Part shown: positions 1 to 6,852 of the stretch, piece by piece
Position numbering within the stretch: the first letter of the stretch is position 1
Layout: the number at the start of each line of letters is the position of its first letter
Source: Comamonadaceae bacterium
Lineage (GTDB): Bacteria > Pseudomonadota > Gammaproteobacteria > Burkholderiales > Burkholderiaceae
NCBI GenBank assembly: GCA_947505995.1
Contig: CANNNB010000054.1
Span: forward strand, 1-12,336
Direction: 5' to 3'
DNA: 12,336 nucleotides
The notes under the pieces: model-generated
The model's database searches: none
What the model was told of the DNA's origin: nothing
Seen by the model: the letters and a program-made list of their open reading frames with translations, nothing else
Position numbers and translations under genes: made by a program

Positions 1-72
1 AATTCCCAGAAATTACGTTACAATTCGTAGATAGCATGTAACTTGGCATAGGATGCTAAGTTGATTGCAAAT

Positions 73-148
73 GCGGGATTAGCTCAGTTGGTAGAGCGAT
101 ACCTTGCCAAGGTATAGGTCGAGAGTTCGAGCCTCTTATCCCGCTCCA
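73..148 (+). tRNA. tRNA-Gly (anticodon GCC)
   Basis: This is a complete cloverleaf. The 7-bp acceptor stem GCGGGAT (73-79) pairs with ATCCCGC (138-144). The D arm contains AGCTCAGTTGGTAGAGC. The anticodon stem ATACC/GGTAT (99-103/111-115) encloses the loop TTGCCAA with anticodon GCC at 106-108. The T loop contains GTTCGAG. The discriminator is T145 and CCA is encoded at 146-148. It reads the glycine codons GGC and GGU. A terminator follows 36 bases downstream. I could not identify a convincing promoter in bases 1-72; that stretch holds two short inverted repeats (17-22 with 37-42, and 32-37 with 53-58) but no good -35/-10 pair. Confidence 0.98.
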
Positions 149-184
149 AACATTGAAAGGTGGACCAACATCTTTCTGCAAATT

Positions 185-209
185 AGGGAAGCAACAGCTT
201 CCCTTTTTT
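185..209 (+). terminator. Rho-independent terminator after tRNA-Gly
   Basis: A perfect GC-containing hairpin, GGGAAGC (186-192), loop AACA, GCTTCCC (197-203), is followed at once by six T residues (204-209). A185 can also pair with T204. It lies between the two tRNA genes, so tRNA-Gly probably has its own 3' end. Because the tRNA-Cys gene starts only 12 bases further on, tRNA-Cys would have to come from read-through or from a promoter overlapping this terminator. Confidence 0.88.
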
Positions 210-221
210 GTCATCAAAAAT

Positions 222-295
222 GGCGCGGTAGCAAAGCGGTTATGCACCGGATTGCAAATCCGTGTAGGTCGGTTCGACTCCGGCCCGCGCCTCCA
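222..295 (+). tRNA. tRNA-Cys (anticodon GCA)
   Basis: This is a complete cloverleaf. Acceptor stem GGCGCGG (222-228) pairs with CCGCGCC (285-291). The anticodon loop TTGCAAA (252-258) carries GCA at 254-256. The T arm contains GGTTCGACTCC, the discriminator is T292, and CCA is encoded at 293-295. The sequence closely resembles the standard bacterial tRNA-Cys, including the imperfect first pair of the anticodon stem (C247 with T263). It is the second gene of a Gly-Cys tRNA pair and is followed 6 bases later by a strong terminator. Confidence 0.98.
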
Positions 296-301
296 TTTAA
301 C

Positions 302-334
302 AAATGCAACTGTGTCATCACAGTTGCATTTTTT
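302..334 (+). terminator. Rho-independent terminator after tRNA-Cys
   Basis: A perfect 13-bp inverted repeat begins at 302 (AAATGCAACTGTG), has a four-base loop TCAT (315-318), and returns with CACAGTTGCATTT. The run of T from 329 to 334 forms the U-tract. It ends the tRNA-Cys transcript. The A-rich left arm means it could also act on transcripts coming from the right, although the neighbouring minus-strand gene (425-949) ends about 90 bases away. Confidence 0.92.
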
Positions 335-424
335 ATTTGCAAAACGTTTGAGCGCACTTGCTGAACCATTGCCTACGGTAATTTGTACATATGTTGTCCT
401 ACAAAAGCACCAATTCAGGCCCCT

Positions 425-949
425 TCATTTTTCTTGATGATCATCCAAGTGAAAAGCTCGAATAAGAAACAATGACCAAACGCCAATTAGCATCAACAAA
501 ATAATCAGTCCAACATAGATCGAAAATCCTGACATCTCAGGCGGTTGCTGAGCGTTGGCCAGTGTGACAAGCCAATGTACAAAAGATAAAAATACGACAA
601 GAATACACGCCAAGAAAAGCATAAACCCTGTGATGATTTTGATGGTTTCTGCATGCCGTTCTGGGGACAGCCAATATTCTCGATGGGGAATATTGATGAG
701 ACTAACAGGCACCTTAGTCAGTCCTAAGGACATTAAAACCAAAAAAGAAGGAATGCCCACGCTAATCGCCAGCATGCTGAAGGTATAGTTGTTTTTGCTC
801 ATGAAGCCATTGGCAACCCCTGCCGCATTGAAGTGGGATGCAACTGTGGGAGGAAGGCCTGCACTGGTGACAGTCACAAAGTAAACGGAGGCAGCCATCA
901 GTGATATCAAGGCCATCAAGACGTATTTCTGATACAAAGGTCTATTCAT
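425..949 (-). CDS. DUF1648 domain-containing membrane protein
   Basis: An integral membrane protein of 174 residues and unknown biochemical role. The N-terminal helix (about 9-27) is followed by the DUF1648 signature, LPPTVASHFNAAGVANGFMSK (about 31-51, in which the PP, HFN and G-x-x-x-G pattern is diagnostic). Three more hydrophobic helices follow at about 56-78, 104-128 and 141-163. The segment NIPHREYWLSPERHAET between helices 2 and 3 is typical of this family. I chose the ATG at 949 over an in-frame TTG at 958: the TTG has no Shine-Dalgarno sequence, while GGAT lies 5 bases before the ATG. The gene is divergent from the S41 peptidase gene, with a 90-base shared upstream region. Family members often sit beside regulators or transporters, but no partner is visible here. 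The family call is firm; the function is unknown. Confidence 0.85.
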   Translation of the reverse strand: MNRPLYQKYVLMALISLMAASVYFVTVTSAGLPPTVASHFNAAGVANGFMSKNNYTFSMLAISVGIPSFLVLMSLGLTKVPVSLINIPHREYWLSPERHAETIKIITGFMLFLACILVVFLSFVHWLVTLANAQQPPEMSGFSIYVGLIILLMLIGVWSLFLIRAFHLDDHQEK

Positions 950-979
950 AAGATCCAAAATAGGCTAAAAAGCCAATGA

Positions 980-1020
980 TGAAGCCAAAATTGCTTCAAT
1001 CAATGACTAAAGATTTTAAT
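980..1020 (+). promoter_or_regulatory. Candidate promoter with inverted repeat in the divergent intergenic region
   Basis: An inverted repeat TGAAGC (980-985), 7-base spacer, GCTTCA (993-998) lies between the divergent DUF1648 and S41 peptidase genes. It overlaps a weak -35 candidate TTGCTT (991-996), which is 18 bases upstream of a good -10 candidate TTTAAT (1015-1020). Transcription would start about 13 bases before the S41 start codon. An operator overlapping the -35 box would suit a repressor, but no regulator gene is nearby. A smaller hairpin, GGCT-AAAA-AGCC, lies at 963-974. This is pattern-based only. Confidence 0.3.
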
Positions 1021-1039
1021 TTTTAAATGCTTTTTCCAG

Positions 1040-2560
1040 ATGTCTTTAAAGAAGGTGACTGCGTTGAATTCACAAGCAATTTTGATGTGCACGCTTCTAC
1101 TGTGTTTGGCCGGATGCGGCGGGGGCGGTGGCTCAAGCTCAAACAATCCTCCTCCAGTTAACCAAGCTACTTCAAGAGAGCTGGCTCAAATTTGCGCAAA
1201 GGAAAACCCTTATGCCGCCAAATCTACTGTACCCATTACGCAAGGTGTTTTGGCAGATGAAAAAAATTGGATCAAAGCCTACATGTCGGAAAGGTACCTT
1301 TGGTACAAAGACATTCCTACGGTCAACGCAAACGATTCCCGCTACAACGTCTTGACGAATGGCGTATTGGATGTTTGGAGCTCCCTGCTTAACTATTTTT
1401 CCGATTCAAAAACACCTCTTAAAACAGCGATGGGCACCTTGGTTGATAAATTCAGCTTCATCATTGACTCAGTTTCCTGGAATAGCTTTGTTGACAGCAG
1501 CTTGCGCGGCTACGGCTTCATGTTGAAAACAAGCACCCAAGGTGGTCTTAAGCTTATAACCGTGGCCTATGTTTATCCAAACACACCTGCCATGAGTGCC
1601 GGTTTGGCCAGGGGCGATCAAATCATGGCCATTGATGGTGCCTCCGTCAATGACACGAGCTCTCAAGCCACGGACACCTTCAATGAAGGTTTACGCCCCA
1701 CCAAAGTCGCGCCGCATAACTTTCAAATATTGAGAGCTGGGCAGACTCTCAATGTAACCATGCAGGCAGCAGTCATTACCTTGCAACAAGTTGAATACAA
1801 GGTTTTGAATGCAGGTTCGCAGAAAGTGGGGTACTTACTTTTCAACAGCCATGTACCTGGTGCCGAGTCCTATCTCATACAAGCCATGACATATTTCAAA
1901 CAGCAGGGCATTTCTGATCTGGTGGTCGATTTGCGCTACAACGGAGGCGGCTATTTGGCCATTGCCAATGCTTTGGCATATTCGGTTGCTGGCAAAGCAC
2001 AAGCACAGGGAAAGGTCTTTGAGTGGACTCAGTTTTCTGACAAGCGAAGTTCTGAAAACTACGCCATGAATTTCACCAGCATTGGCCTCAACAACCAAAC
2101 CTATCCTTCGGTGGGTATTGCCAAAATTTATGTCTTGGTTACAGGGGGCACTTGCTCTGCCAGTGAGTCATTCATCAATGGTCTGCGAGGCATTGATGTG
2201 CAAGTTGAATTGATTGGTAGCACCACTTGCGGTAAACCTTATGGTTTTTATCCTCAAGATAATTGCGGCATCACTTATGCGGCCATGGAAATGGAAGGCT
2301 TGAACGCCAAATTGGAAGGCAGATTTTCTGATGGCATGGTACCTCAGTGCACAGTACTCGACGATTTGAATCATCCTTTGGGGGATGCTTCGGAAGGCAT
2401 GTTGTCGGTAGCCATTAAGCGAATGCAAGGGCAATCTTGCAGCCAAGCTACGGGGCTTGCAATCAGTTCGCAAGACTTGTCGGGCATGGGGCTTCGCGAT
2501 GACAGCGTCTTGCTCAGACCCGATTGGCAAACCAATAAATTTTTGAAGGCCAGGCCATAA
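1040..2560 (+). CDS. S41 family C-terminal processing peptidase, lipoprotein
   Basis: A serine protease of 506 residues with a lipoprotein signal. The N-terminus has KK at 4-5, a hydrophobic stretch and the lipobox LAGC with the lipidated cysteine at C26, followed by a flexible GGGGGSSS linker. It is therefore probably anchored in the outer or inner membrane facing the periplasm. A PDZ-like domain spans about 155-235 (PNTPAMSAGLARGDQIMAIDG, with GD at 192-193). The S41 core begins near 250 and includes DLRYNGGGY (297-305). The catalytic Ser-Lys dyad is most likely S373 in TCSASES and K399 in TTCGKPYGF, matching the family's Ser/Lys arrangement and roughly 25-residue spacing. The ATG at 1040 has a poor ribosome binding site. 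A TTG at 1064 has AAGGTG before it, but starting there would lose the positively charged n-region, so I kept the ATG. The substrate is unknown. The gene converges on the Kelch gene with one base between the stop codons. Confidence 0.9.
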   Translation: MSLKKVTALNSQAILMCTLLLCLAGCGGGGGSSSNNPPPVNQATSRELAQICAKENPYAAKSTVPITQGVLADEKNWIKAYMSERYLWYKDIPTVNANDSRYNVLTNGVLDVWSSLLNYFSDSKTPLKTAMGTLVDKFSFIIDSVSWNSFVDSSLRGYGFMLKTSTQGGLKLITVAYVYPNTPAMSAGLARGDQIMAIDGASVNDTSSQATDTFNEGLRPTKVAPHNFQILRAGQTLNVTMQAAVITLQQVEYKVLNAGSQKVGYLLFNSHVPGAESYLIQAMTYFKQQGISDLVVDLRYNGGGYLAIANALAYSVAGKAQAQGKVFEWTQFSDKRSSENYAMNFTSIGLNNQTYPSVGIAKIYVLVTGGTCSASESFINGLRGIDVQVELIGSTTCGKPYGFYPQDNCGITYAAMEMEGLNAKLEGRFSDGMVPQCTVLDDLNHPLGDASEGMLSVAIKRMQGQSCSQATGLAISSQDLSGMGLRDDSVLLRPDWQTNKFLKARP

Positions 2561-2561
2561 A

Positions 2562-2575
2562 TCACTTTAAAGTGA
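2562..2575. repeat. 14-bp perfect palindrome at a convergent gene junction
   Basis: TCACTTTAAAGTGA is a perfect palindrome starting one base after the S41 peptidase stop. It also encodes the last codons and stop of the Kelch gene on the other strand. A convergent junction is the expected place for a shared terminator, but there is no GC-rich stem or U-tract, so terminator activity is doubtful. It may simply reflect the codons for a C-terminal Thr-Leu-Lys. Confidence 0.3.
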
Positions 2576-3701
2576 ATGCCTCATGCACCGCAGATTGCAC
2601 ACTGCCTCCCAAAACAGCGCCACCTCCGGCCACATAAATCCAATCGCCAATGGTGACAGCGCCGACAGCATGACGCGGTATAGGCATGGCTGCGTGTGAT
2701 TGCCAAGTGTTCGCAACAGGGTCGTAACTCTCCATTTGCCCAAATACGGTTTGTTGTCCGGGCCTATTGATGATGCCGCCTTCACCGCCCATGGCATAAA
2801 AACGATCACGGTAGACAACCAGGCCATGACCAGAACGCGCCGTGGGCAAAGGAGCTAGCAGTTCCCAGGTGTCCCTTTCAGGCAGATACACCTGATGCAA
2901 ATCGGTGTTGTATTCAAAAGTGTTGAAACGTCCGCCAATGATGTGAATTCTTCCTTTGTAGGCCACACATCCCACATGGTCGCGAGCCCCCGGTAAAGCT
3001 TTCTTTCGAACCCATTGATCTGACTTAGGGTCGTAAACTTCATGCCAACCCACGCTGGCTCGCTCATCAGTGGGTGATGAAGCGCCACCAATTAAGTGCA
3101 GTTTGCCATTCAATGCCACTGCCGCTGCGGCTCCCCTTGGTCTTGGAAGTGGTGCAATAGAGGTCCATTTGTCTTGAGAGACTTCGTAGACGTAGGCATG
3201 GTTGTCAGGATTTCGATTTTGTTCAATGAAGCCGCCAAACGCATAGATGCGACCTTCGAGAGATACAACGGCAACATGGTTTGCGCCTCGGGGAAGTGGG
3301 GCCGCCAAATGCCATTGATCGGCTTGAGGCTCGTAGACATGATGGTAGCCCCTGTCGACGCGTCCTTCGCCATAGCCGCCAATGACATGAAGCCTGCCAG
3401 CCCATTCTGTGGCCCAAGCCATTTCACTTCGAGGAATGGGCAATGACGCACGGGTGATCCACCGACCTGAGGCTCCCTTGGGCGCAGGACTGATGACCGA
3501 ACGTTGTGACTCTTGATCGGCAGTTAAATGATGCGGCACGCCACCTTGCAGCTTGGCGAAGGCATCAGGCGATGGACTCACCTTGGGGAGTGCAGGATGA
3601 GCGTGATGTTGGCCATGAGCGCTATCTGATTGAGCAAGGAGGTTTTTTGTGAATAGCAGTGATGAGGCGCCTACAAACCATTTTCTTCTGTCCATCGTCA
3701 T
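2562..3701 (-). CDS. Exported Kelch-repeat beta-propeller protein
   Basis: A protein of 379 residues with an export signal and a Kelch propeller. The N-terminus DRRKWFVGAS plus a hydrophobic stretch resembles a weak twin-arginine (Tat) signal, with likely cleavage near LLA-Q (23/24). A histidine-rich segment follows (H29, H32, H33, H35). From about residue 80 there are six Kelch repeats, each with the GG pair after a hydrophobic strand and a downstream Y-(D/E)-P...W...LP-x-(P/A)-R segment. GG pairs occur in VIGGY, AFGGF, LIGGA, IIGGR, AMGGE and VAGGG. An extra W-x-x-x-x-x-LPIPR strand near 80-92 probably closes the ring, giving a six-bladed propeller. No catalytic signature can be assigned; Kelch propellers serve as binding or enzymatic scaffolds. 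It is the last gene of the minus-strand cluster, 32 bases after the Bug receptor gene. AAGG precedes the first ATG by one base and a second in-frame ATG (3695) by seven, so translation may start two codons later. Confidence 0.88.
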   Translation of the reverse strand: MTMDRRKWFVGASSLLFTKNLLAQSDSAHGQHHAHPALPKVSPSPDAFAKLQGGVPHHLTADQESQRSVISPAPKGASGRWITRASLPIPRSEMAWATEWAGRLHVIGGYGEGRVDRGYHHVYEPQADQWHLAAPLPRGANHVAVVSLEGRIYAFGGFIEQNRNPDNHAYVYEVSQDKWTSIAPLPRPRGAAAAVALNGKLHLIGGASSPTDERASVGWHEVYDPKSDQWVRKKALPGARDHVGCVAYKGRIHIIGGRFNTFEYNTDLHQVYLPERDTWELLAPLPTARSGHGLVVYRDRFYAMGGEGGIINRPGQQTVFGQMESYDPVANTWQSHAAMPIPRHAVGAVTIGDWIYVAGGGAVLGGSVQSAVHEAFTLK

Positions 3702-3733
3702 ACCTTGATCCCTGTCAAATCAATATTGAAACT

Positions 3734-4726
3734 TCAGTTGGCTTGCACACCTGCTTTAATCAGCAAGCCGCCCAAGGTGTCGATTTCATTTTTCAAATGA
3801 GCCCTCAGTGCTGCTGGCGTAGCCTGCTCAATGCTCACTGCTGAGACACCCATGCCATCTAAACGTTTGATGATGTCGGGATCGGTGACAGATTTCTGTA
3901 ATGCAGCAGTGAGTTTTTCCAGAACCGGTTTGGGCGTTCCTTTGGGTGCATAAAGGCCAAAGGAAATGTTGATCTCAAAGCCCTTCACGCCAGCTTCTGC
4001 AATAGCCGGTGTCTCGGGTAAGGAGGGCAATCTGTTTTTGCCAGCCGCCGCATAAGCTTTGATTTTGCCGCTCTTCACTGATGGCACGGTACCCGATGTT
4101 TGATCGCACAAAATATCAACCTGGCCACCCATTAAGTCGGTCAGTGCGGGGCCCGTGCCTTTGTAGGGAATCTCATTCAGTTGAACGCCTAGAACATTCA
4201 TCATCATCAAGCCGCAAAGGTGTGAGGCTGACCCCACGCCAGCATGGGCCAAACTGACTTTTTTCTGATTTGTTTTGAGGTAAGCCACAAATTCATTCAA
4301 GTCTTTAGGTTGAAATTCGGTGCGCGCAACAATCACCATGGGACCGCTGGTGGCCGATCCAATGGGCTCAAAATCGTCCACAGGGTGGTAGCTCAAATTT
4401 TTGTACATGGCCATGTTGGTGGCATGGCTGACGTGAATCATGAGAAGGGTGTAGCCGTCTGGCTTGGACCTTGCCACCTTGGCGGTGCCAATCGCACCCG
4501 ATGCACCTGCCGTGTTGTCCACCACAATTTGTTGGCCCAAGATCTTTTGCATCGAGCCTGCAAACAAGCGCGTAATGGTGTCACCAGGGCCGCCAGGGGC
4601 ATAAGGCATCATCATGGTTATGGGCTTGTTGGGATAGTCCTGCGCGAAGGCATGTCCAAACCAGGAACTTCCCAAGAGGCACAGGCCTATAACAAGGGCT
4701 CTGCGAATGTGTGTGTTAATTTTCAT
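3734..4726 (-). CDS. Bug family tripartite tricarboxylate transporter substrate-binding protein
   Basis: A periplasmic solute receptor of 330 residues, the usual size for the Bug/TctC family abundant in Burkholderiales. A Sec signal peptide (RR at 8-9, hydrophobic 10-22) ends with AFA-QD (cleavage 28/29). The mature start YPNKPI and the motif PYAPGGPGDT (41-50), followed by VDNTAGASGAIGT and KPDGYTLL, are family hallmarks that bind the carboxylate of the ligand and interact with the TctAB membrane parts. No tctA or tctB genes are in the window, so it is an orphan receptor using a membrane component encoded elsewhere, a common arrangement. The ATG at 4726 was chosen because it gives a canonical signal peptide; the longer in-frame reading from a TTG at 4777 would bury that signal behind 17 residues. 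The stop of the preceding CMD-like gene is 47 bases upstream. The ligand cannot be predicted, though the context suggests a carboxylate or lactone. Confidence 0.93.
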   Translation of the reverse strand: MKINTHIRRALVIGLCLLGSSWFGHAFAQDYPNKPITMMMPYAPGGPGDTITRLFAGSMQKILGQQIVVDNTAGASGAIGTAKVARSKPDGYTLLMIHVSHATNMAMYKNLSYHPVDDFEPIGSATSGPMVIVARTEFQPKDLNEFVAYLKTNQKKVSLAHAGVGSASHLCGLMMMNVLGVQLNEIPYKGTGPALTDLMGGQVDILCDQTSGTVPSVKSGKIKAYAAAGKNRLPSLPETPAIAEAGVKGFEINISFGLYAPKGTPKPVLEKLTAALQKSVTDPDIIKRLDGMGVSAVSIEQATPAALRAHLKNEIDTLGGLLIKAGVQAN

Positions 4727-4773
4727 GGCTTTTGTCTCTCTTTGAGTTTTTGAACTGAACGTTTGAATGTCAA

Positions 4774-5364
4774 TCAAGCGAGCAAGCTTTTTCTAATTTC
4801 TGAGGGCTCTAATACTTCCAATGGAAATGCGCCACCGCCAGGAATGCCCACTTGAGTGGCATTCAAAAGCATAGACACCATGACGTAAGTGCCTGACAAA
4901 ACAGTGAGGTCTATGACAGCCTGTTCACCCATTTTGTTCACGGCTTCTTGCCAAAGTGCATCGGGCACTCTGTGATTCAAACTGAGTTGAACGCAGTAGT
5001 CATAAACCAAGCGCTCATCTTCTGCCATGGAGGTAGGTCTTTTGCAGGCTTGCAAGTCTTTCATGACTGCATCGGACAAGCCTGCTTTTTTGGCAATGGT
5101 TTCATGGGCCCACCATTCATATTGCGCATTTGAAATGCGGGCTTGAATGAGTATGGCAAATTCATTCAGTCGCTTGTTTACCGAGGTGCGAAACCTCAGG
5201 TAATCTAAGAAATCAAAGCACTTCCTGGCCATTTCGGGGCTGCGCAACAAGGCGTTGTAGGGCCCGCCTAAAGCGGCACTAGACACTTTTAGTATGTCAT
5301 CTGCCAAGGGCTTCACGGAAGCGGGCAGGTCGTTGTAAGAGATTTGAGGAAGTCGTTCGTTCAT
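4774..5364 (-). CDS. Carboxymuconolactone decarboxylase family protein
   Basis: An all-helical protein of 196 residues in the CMD/AhpD superfamily. The core runs from about 40 to 140 and carries RLNEFAILIQAR (65-76), then YEWWAHETIAKKAG (82-95). The conserved E68 and H87 fit the CMD pattern. There is no CxxC motif, so it is not an AhpD-type peroxidase; it belongs to the branch resembling gamma-carboxymuconolactone decarboxylase of the protocatechuate pathway. No other protocatechuate-pathway genes are present, so the true substrate is open. The ATG at 5364 was chosen over an upstream TTG at 5406, which would add 14 residues not expected in the family; the ribosome binding site is poor in either case. 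It lies between the ketopantoate-reductase gene and the Bug receptor gene on the same strand. Confidence 0.88.
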   Translation of the reverse strand: MNERLPQISYNDLPASVKPLADDILKVSSAALGGPYNALLRSPEMARKCFDFLDYLRFRTSVNKRLNEFAILIQARISNAQYEWWAHETIAKKAGLSDAVMKDLQACKRPTSMAEDERLVYDYCVQLSLNHRVPDALWQEAVNKMGEQAVIDLTVLSGTYVMVSMLLNATQVGIPGGGAFPLEVLEPSEIRKSLLA

Positions 5365-5443
5365 GCCCCATTTTAGGCGCCCGCTAACTGGGCAGTAGGA
5401 GGACAAACCCGAATTTTAAAGGGGTAAACCAATTGGAAATTAA

Positions 5444-6514
5444 TCATTGCGCAGTTTGTGACTGCATCAAATCATTCAACAGATGCAGTCCGTTTTGCGG
5501 CTTATATTCTCCAGCCTCTGCTCTTTTAATCAGTGCCACCATGCGTGAATTGATGGCTGCTTTTTGGCCAAGTGAATGTGCTAAGTTGATAACGGCGCCG
5601 TTGATGTAATCGACTTCTGTTTTTCGTTGCATTTGCAAGTCTTCCCACATCGAAGATCTGGCGTTCTCATCTATCTTAAGCATACTTCCAGCTAATAGTT
5701 TGAATATGAAGTTAGGTGTTCTCAAAAGTATAGGTAGCAAGGCAGGGGGTGCCTTGGCTATTTTTGCAGGCTGAATGCCAGCCGATTTTAAAATGTGAAT
5801 GGTTTCTTCAATCAATAAAGCCAAACTTTGTCGGTAGGCTAGATCAGAAAGCTGAGCCCTCAACGGCAGGCCAGACAAGGCGTTGACTGAGTTGTTCAAA
5901 TTCAAAATGAGTTTGCCCCATTGAATCTCTTCAAAGTGTGTGCGAAGCTGAATAGGCAATCCACATGCTTTGAACAGGGGCAGCCAAGCTGTGAGGCTGG
6001 GGTGATCCTCTGCGCAAAGTTGCCCTTCAGTGGCGCAGTGGAGTCGACCTTCAGGCAGTGTCACAACATTGAAGGGGACCATGCCGCTGATGACGGTCAT
6101 GTCGGGCAATTGTTGTTTCAGAACCTTGGTATTGCTCACACCATTTTGAAAACTGAGAACCAAGGCAGTGGGTTTTGCATATTGCAATATTTGTTTGGCA
6201 GCTTCTGGGGTGTCTGCACTTTTCACGGTGACCAGTATTAAATCTGCAGTCTTCAATACTTCGGGATGGGTAACGAAGCTAATGGCAGAAGGATAGATTA
6301 ACAAGATTCTTTGATTTAAATCTGAAATACTCAATCCATTTTGCCTAACTCTTTCCGCAACGCTGGGACGTCCTAAAAAAGTAAGCTGGGCTTCAGTGGT
6401 GTTAAGCCATGCACCGATGTAGCAGCCAATTGCGCCCGCACCCAAAACGACAATGTGAGGTGACTTTAAATTGCCGGCTTGGCGATGGGTGTTGATTGAA
6501 GTTGCCATTAGCAT
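5444..6514 (-). CDS. panE: 2-dehydropantoate 2-reductase (ketopantoate reductase family)
   Basis: An NADPH-dependent reductase of 356 residues. The Rossmann fold begins with IVVLGAGAIGCYIG (21-34, GxGxxG at 25-30). The C-terminal helical domain contains WGKLILNLNNSVNALSG with the probable catalytic lysine K201, and SSMWEDLQMQRKTEVDYING with the acid E300, equivalent to E. coli PanE K176 and E256. Here the two are 99 residues apart rather than 80, because of an inserted segment around 265-283 (TPNFIFKLLAGSMLKIDE). That insertion marks a subfamily common in betaproteobacteria, several members of which probably reduce 2-keto acids or keto-lactones other than ketopantoate. The placement next to a CMD-like protein and a Bug receptor suggests a catabolic rather than a pantothenate role, so the gene name is provisional. 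A second in-frame ATG lies at 6508. The stop of the upstream four-cysteine gene is only 5 bases away, so the two are almost certainly cotranscribed. Confidence 0.88.
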   Translation of the reverse strand: MLMATSINTHRQAGNLKSPHIVVLGAGAIGCYIGAWLNTTEAQLTFLGRPSVAERVRQNGLSISDLNQRILLIYPSAISFVTHPEVLKTADLILVTVKSADTPEAAKQILQYAKPTALVLSFQNGVSNTKVLKQQLPDMTVISGMVPFNVVTLPEGRLHCATEGQLCAEDHPSLTAWLPLFKACGLPIQLRTHFEEIQWGKLILNLNNSVNALSGLPLRAQLSDLAYRQSLALLIEETIHILKSAGIQPAKIAKAPPALLPILLRTPNFIFKLLAGSMLKIDENARSSMWEDLQMQRKTEVDYINGAVINLAHSLGQKAAINSRMVALIKRAEAGEYKPQNGLHLLNDLMQSQTAQ

Positions 6515-6519
6515 TGCGA

Positions 6520-6717
6520 TTAGGTTTTGCCAGTTGGCTTTGCTTCAAATCCAAAGCAAGGACGACCATCTGAATTCATCACCTGAATGCTGGGCAAAAT
6601 TTGAGATTTGAAGCCGAGCAACTTGCACGAGTAGGGCATTTTGGGGTCCCAACTCGTGGCAAAGTGCTTGCACTGCCAGCAATTCACTTGAGTTGACGGA
6701 GGTGGAGATGTTGCCAC
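6520..6717 (-). CDS. Small four-cysteine protein, putative zinc binding
   Basis: A protein of 65 residues with a GTG start. A GGAG Shine-Dalgarno sequence lies 7 bases upstream of the GTG, which decides the start. The sequence NCWQCKHF (C13, C16), YSCKLLGFKS (C31) and RPCFGFE (C54) gives four cysteines that could bind one zinc ion. The pattern C-x2-C-x-H-F...WDP..P..C...GFKS..LPS resembles a small family of about 60-70 residues widespread in proteobacteria, which as I recall is sometimes annotated as uracil-DNA glycosylase although it is far too short for that enzyme. The function is unknown. It is the first gene of the minus-strand cluster and ends 5 bases before the reductase start. A plausible -10 box (TATGAT, complement of 6747-6752) lies about 30 bases upstream, without a clear -35. 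Confidence 0.75.
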   Translation of the reverse strand: MATSPPPSTQVNCWQCKHFATSWDPKMPYSCKLLGFKSQILPSIQVMNSDGRPCFGFEAKPTGKT

Positions 6718-6852
6718 TGGATTTCTCCATTCATTTGTTCTGTCGCATCATAAAGAAAAAACAATGCTGATGGTGATACATGCCCTTAACGGAGTGACAT
6801 GAACTGCAGGGTTATTAGGATTCTATTCGTATCTTTTTTAAAAGGACGAAAG

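Noticed and set aside
17..58. Inverted repeats upstream of tRNA-Gly as an additional RNA gene or promoter
   Set aside because: Two overlapping 6-bp repeats do not form a tRNA-like or known RNA fold, and no consistent -35/-10 pair was found.
104..437. Open frames running through the two tRNA genes and the terminators
   Set aside because: They overlap well-formed tRNAs, and no protein-like sequence is apparent.
1469..2530. Long open frames on the strand opposite the S41 peptidase gene
   Set aside because: They are antisense to a complete, motif-bearing gene, show no family features, and lack ribosome binding sites.
3096..3451. Open frames on both strands within the Kelch gene
   Set aside because: They overlap a full set of Kelch repeats in the true frame and have low-complexity or unnatural composition.
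4244..4753. A 169-codon plus-strand frame opposite the Bug receptor gene
   Set aside because: It is rich in His, Cys and Gly in a pattern typical of antisense reading of a coding gene, and it matches no family I know.
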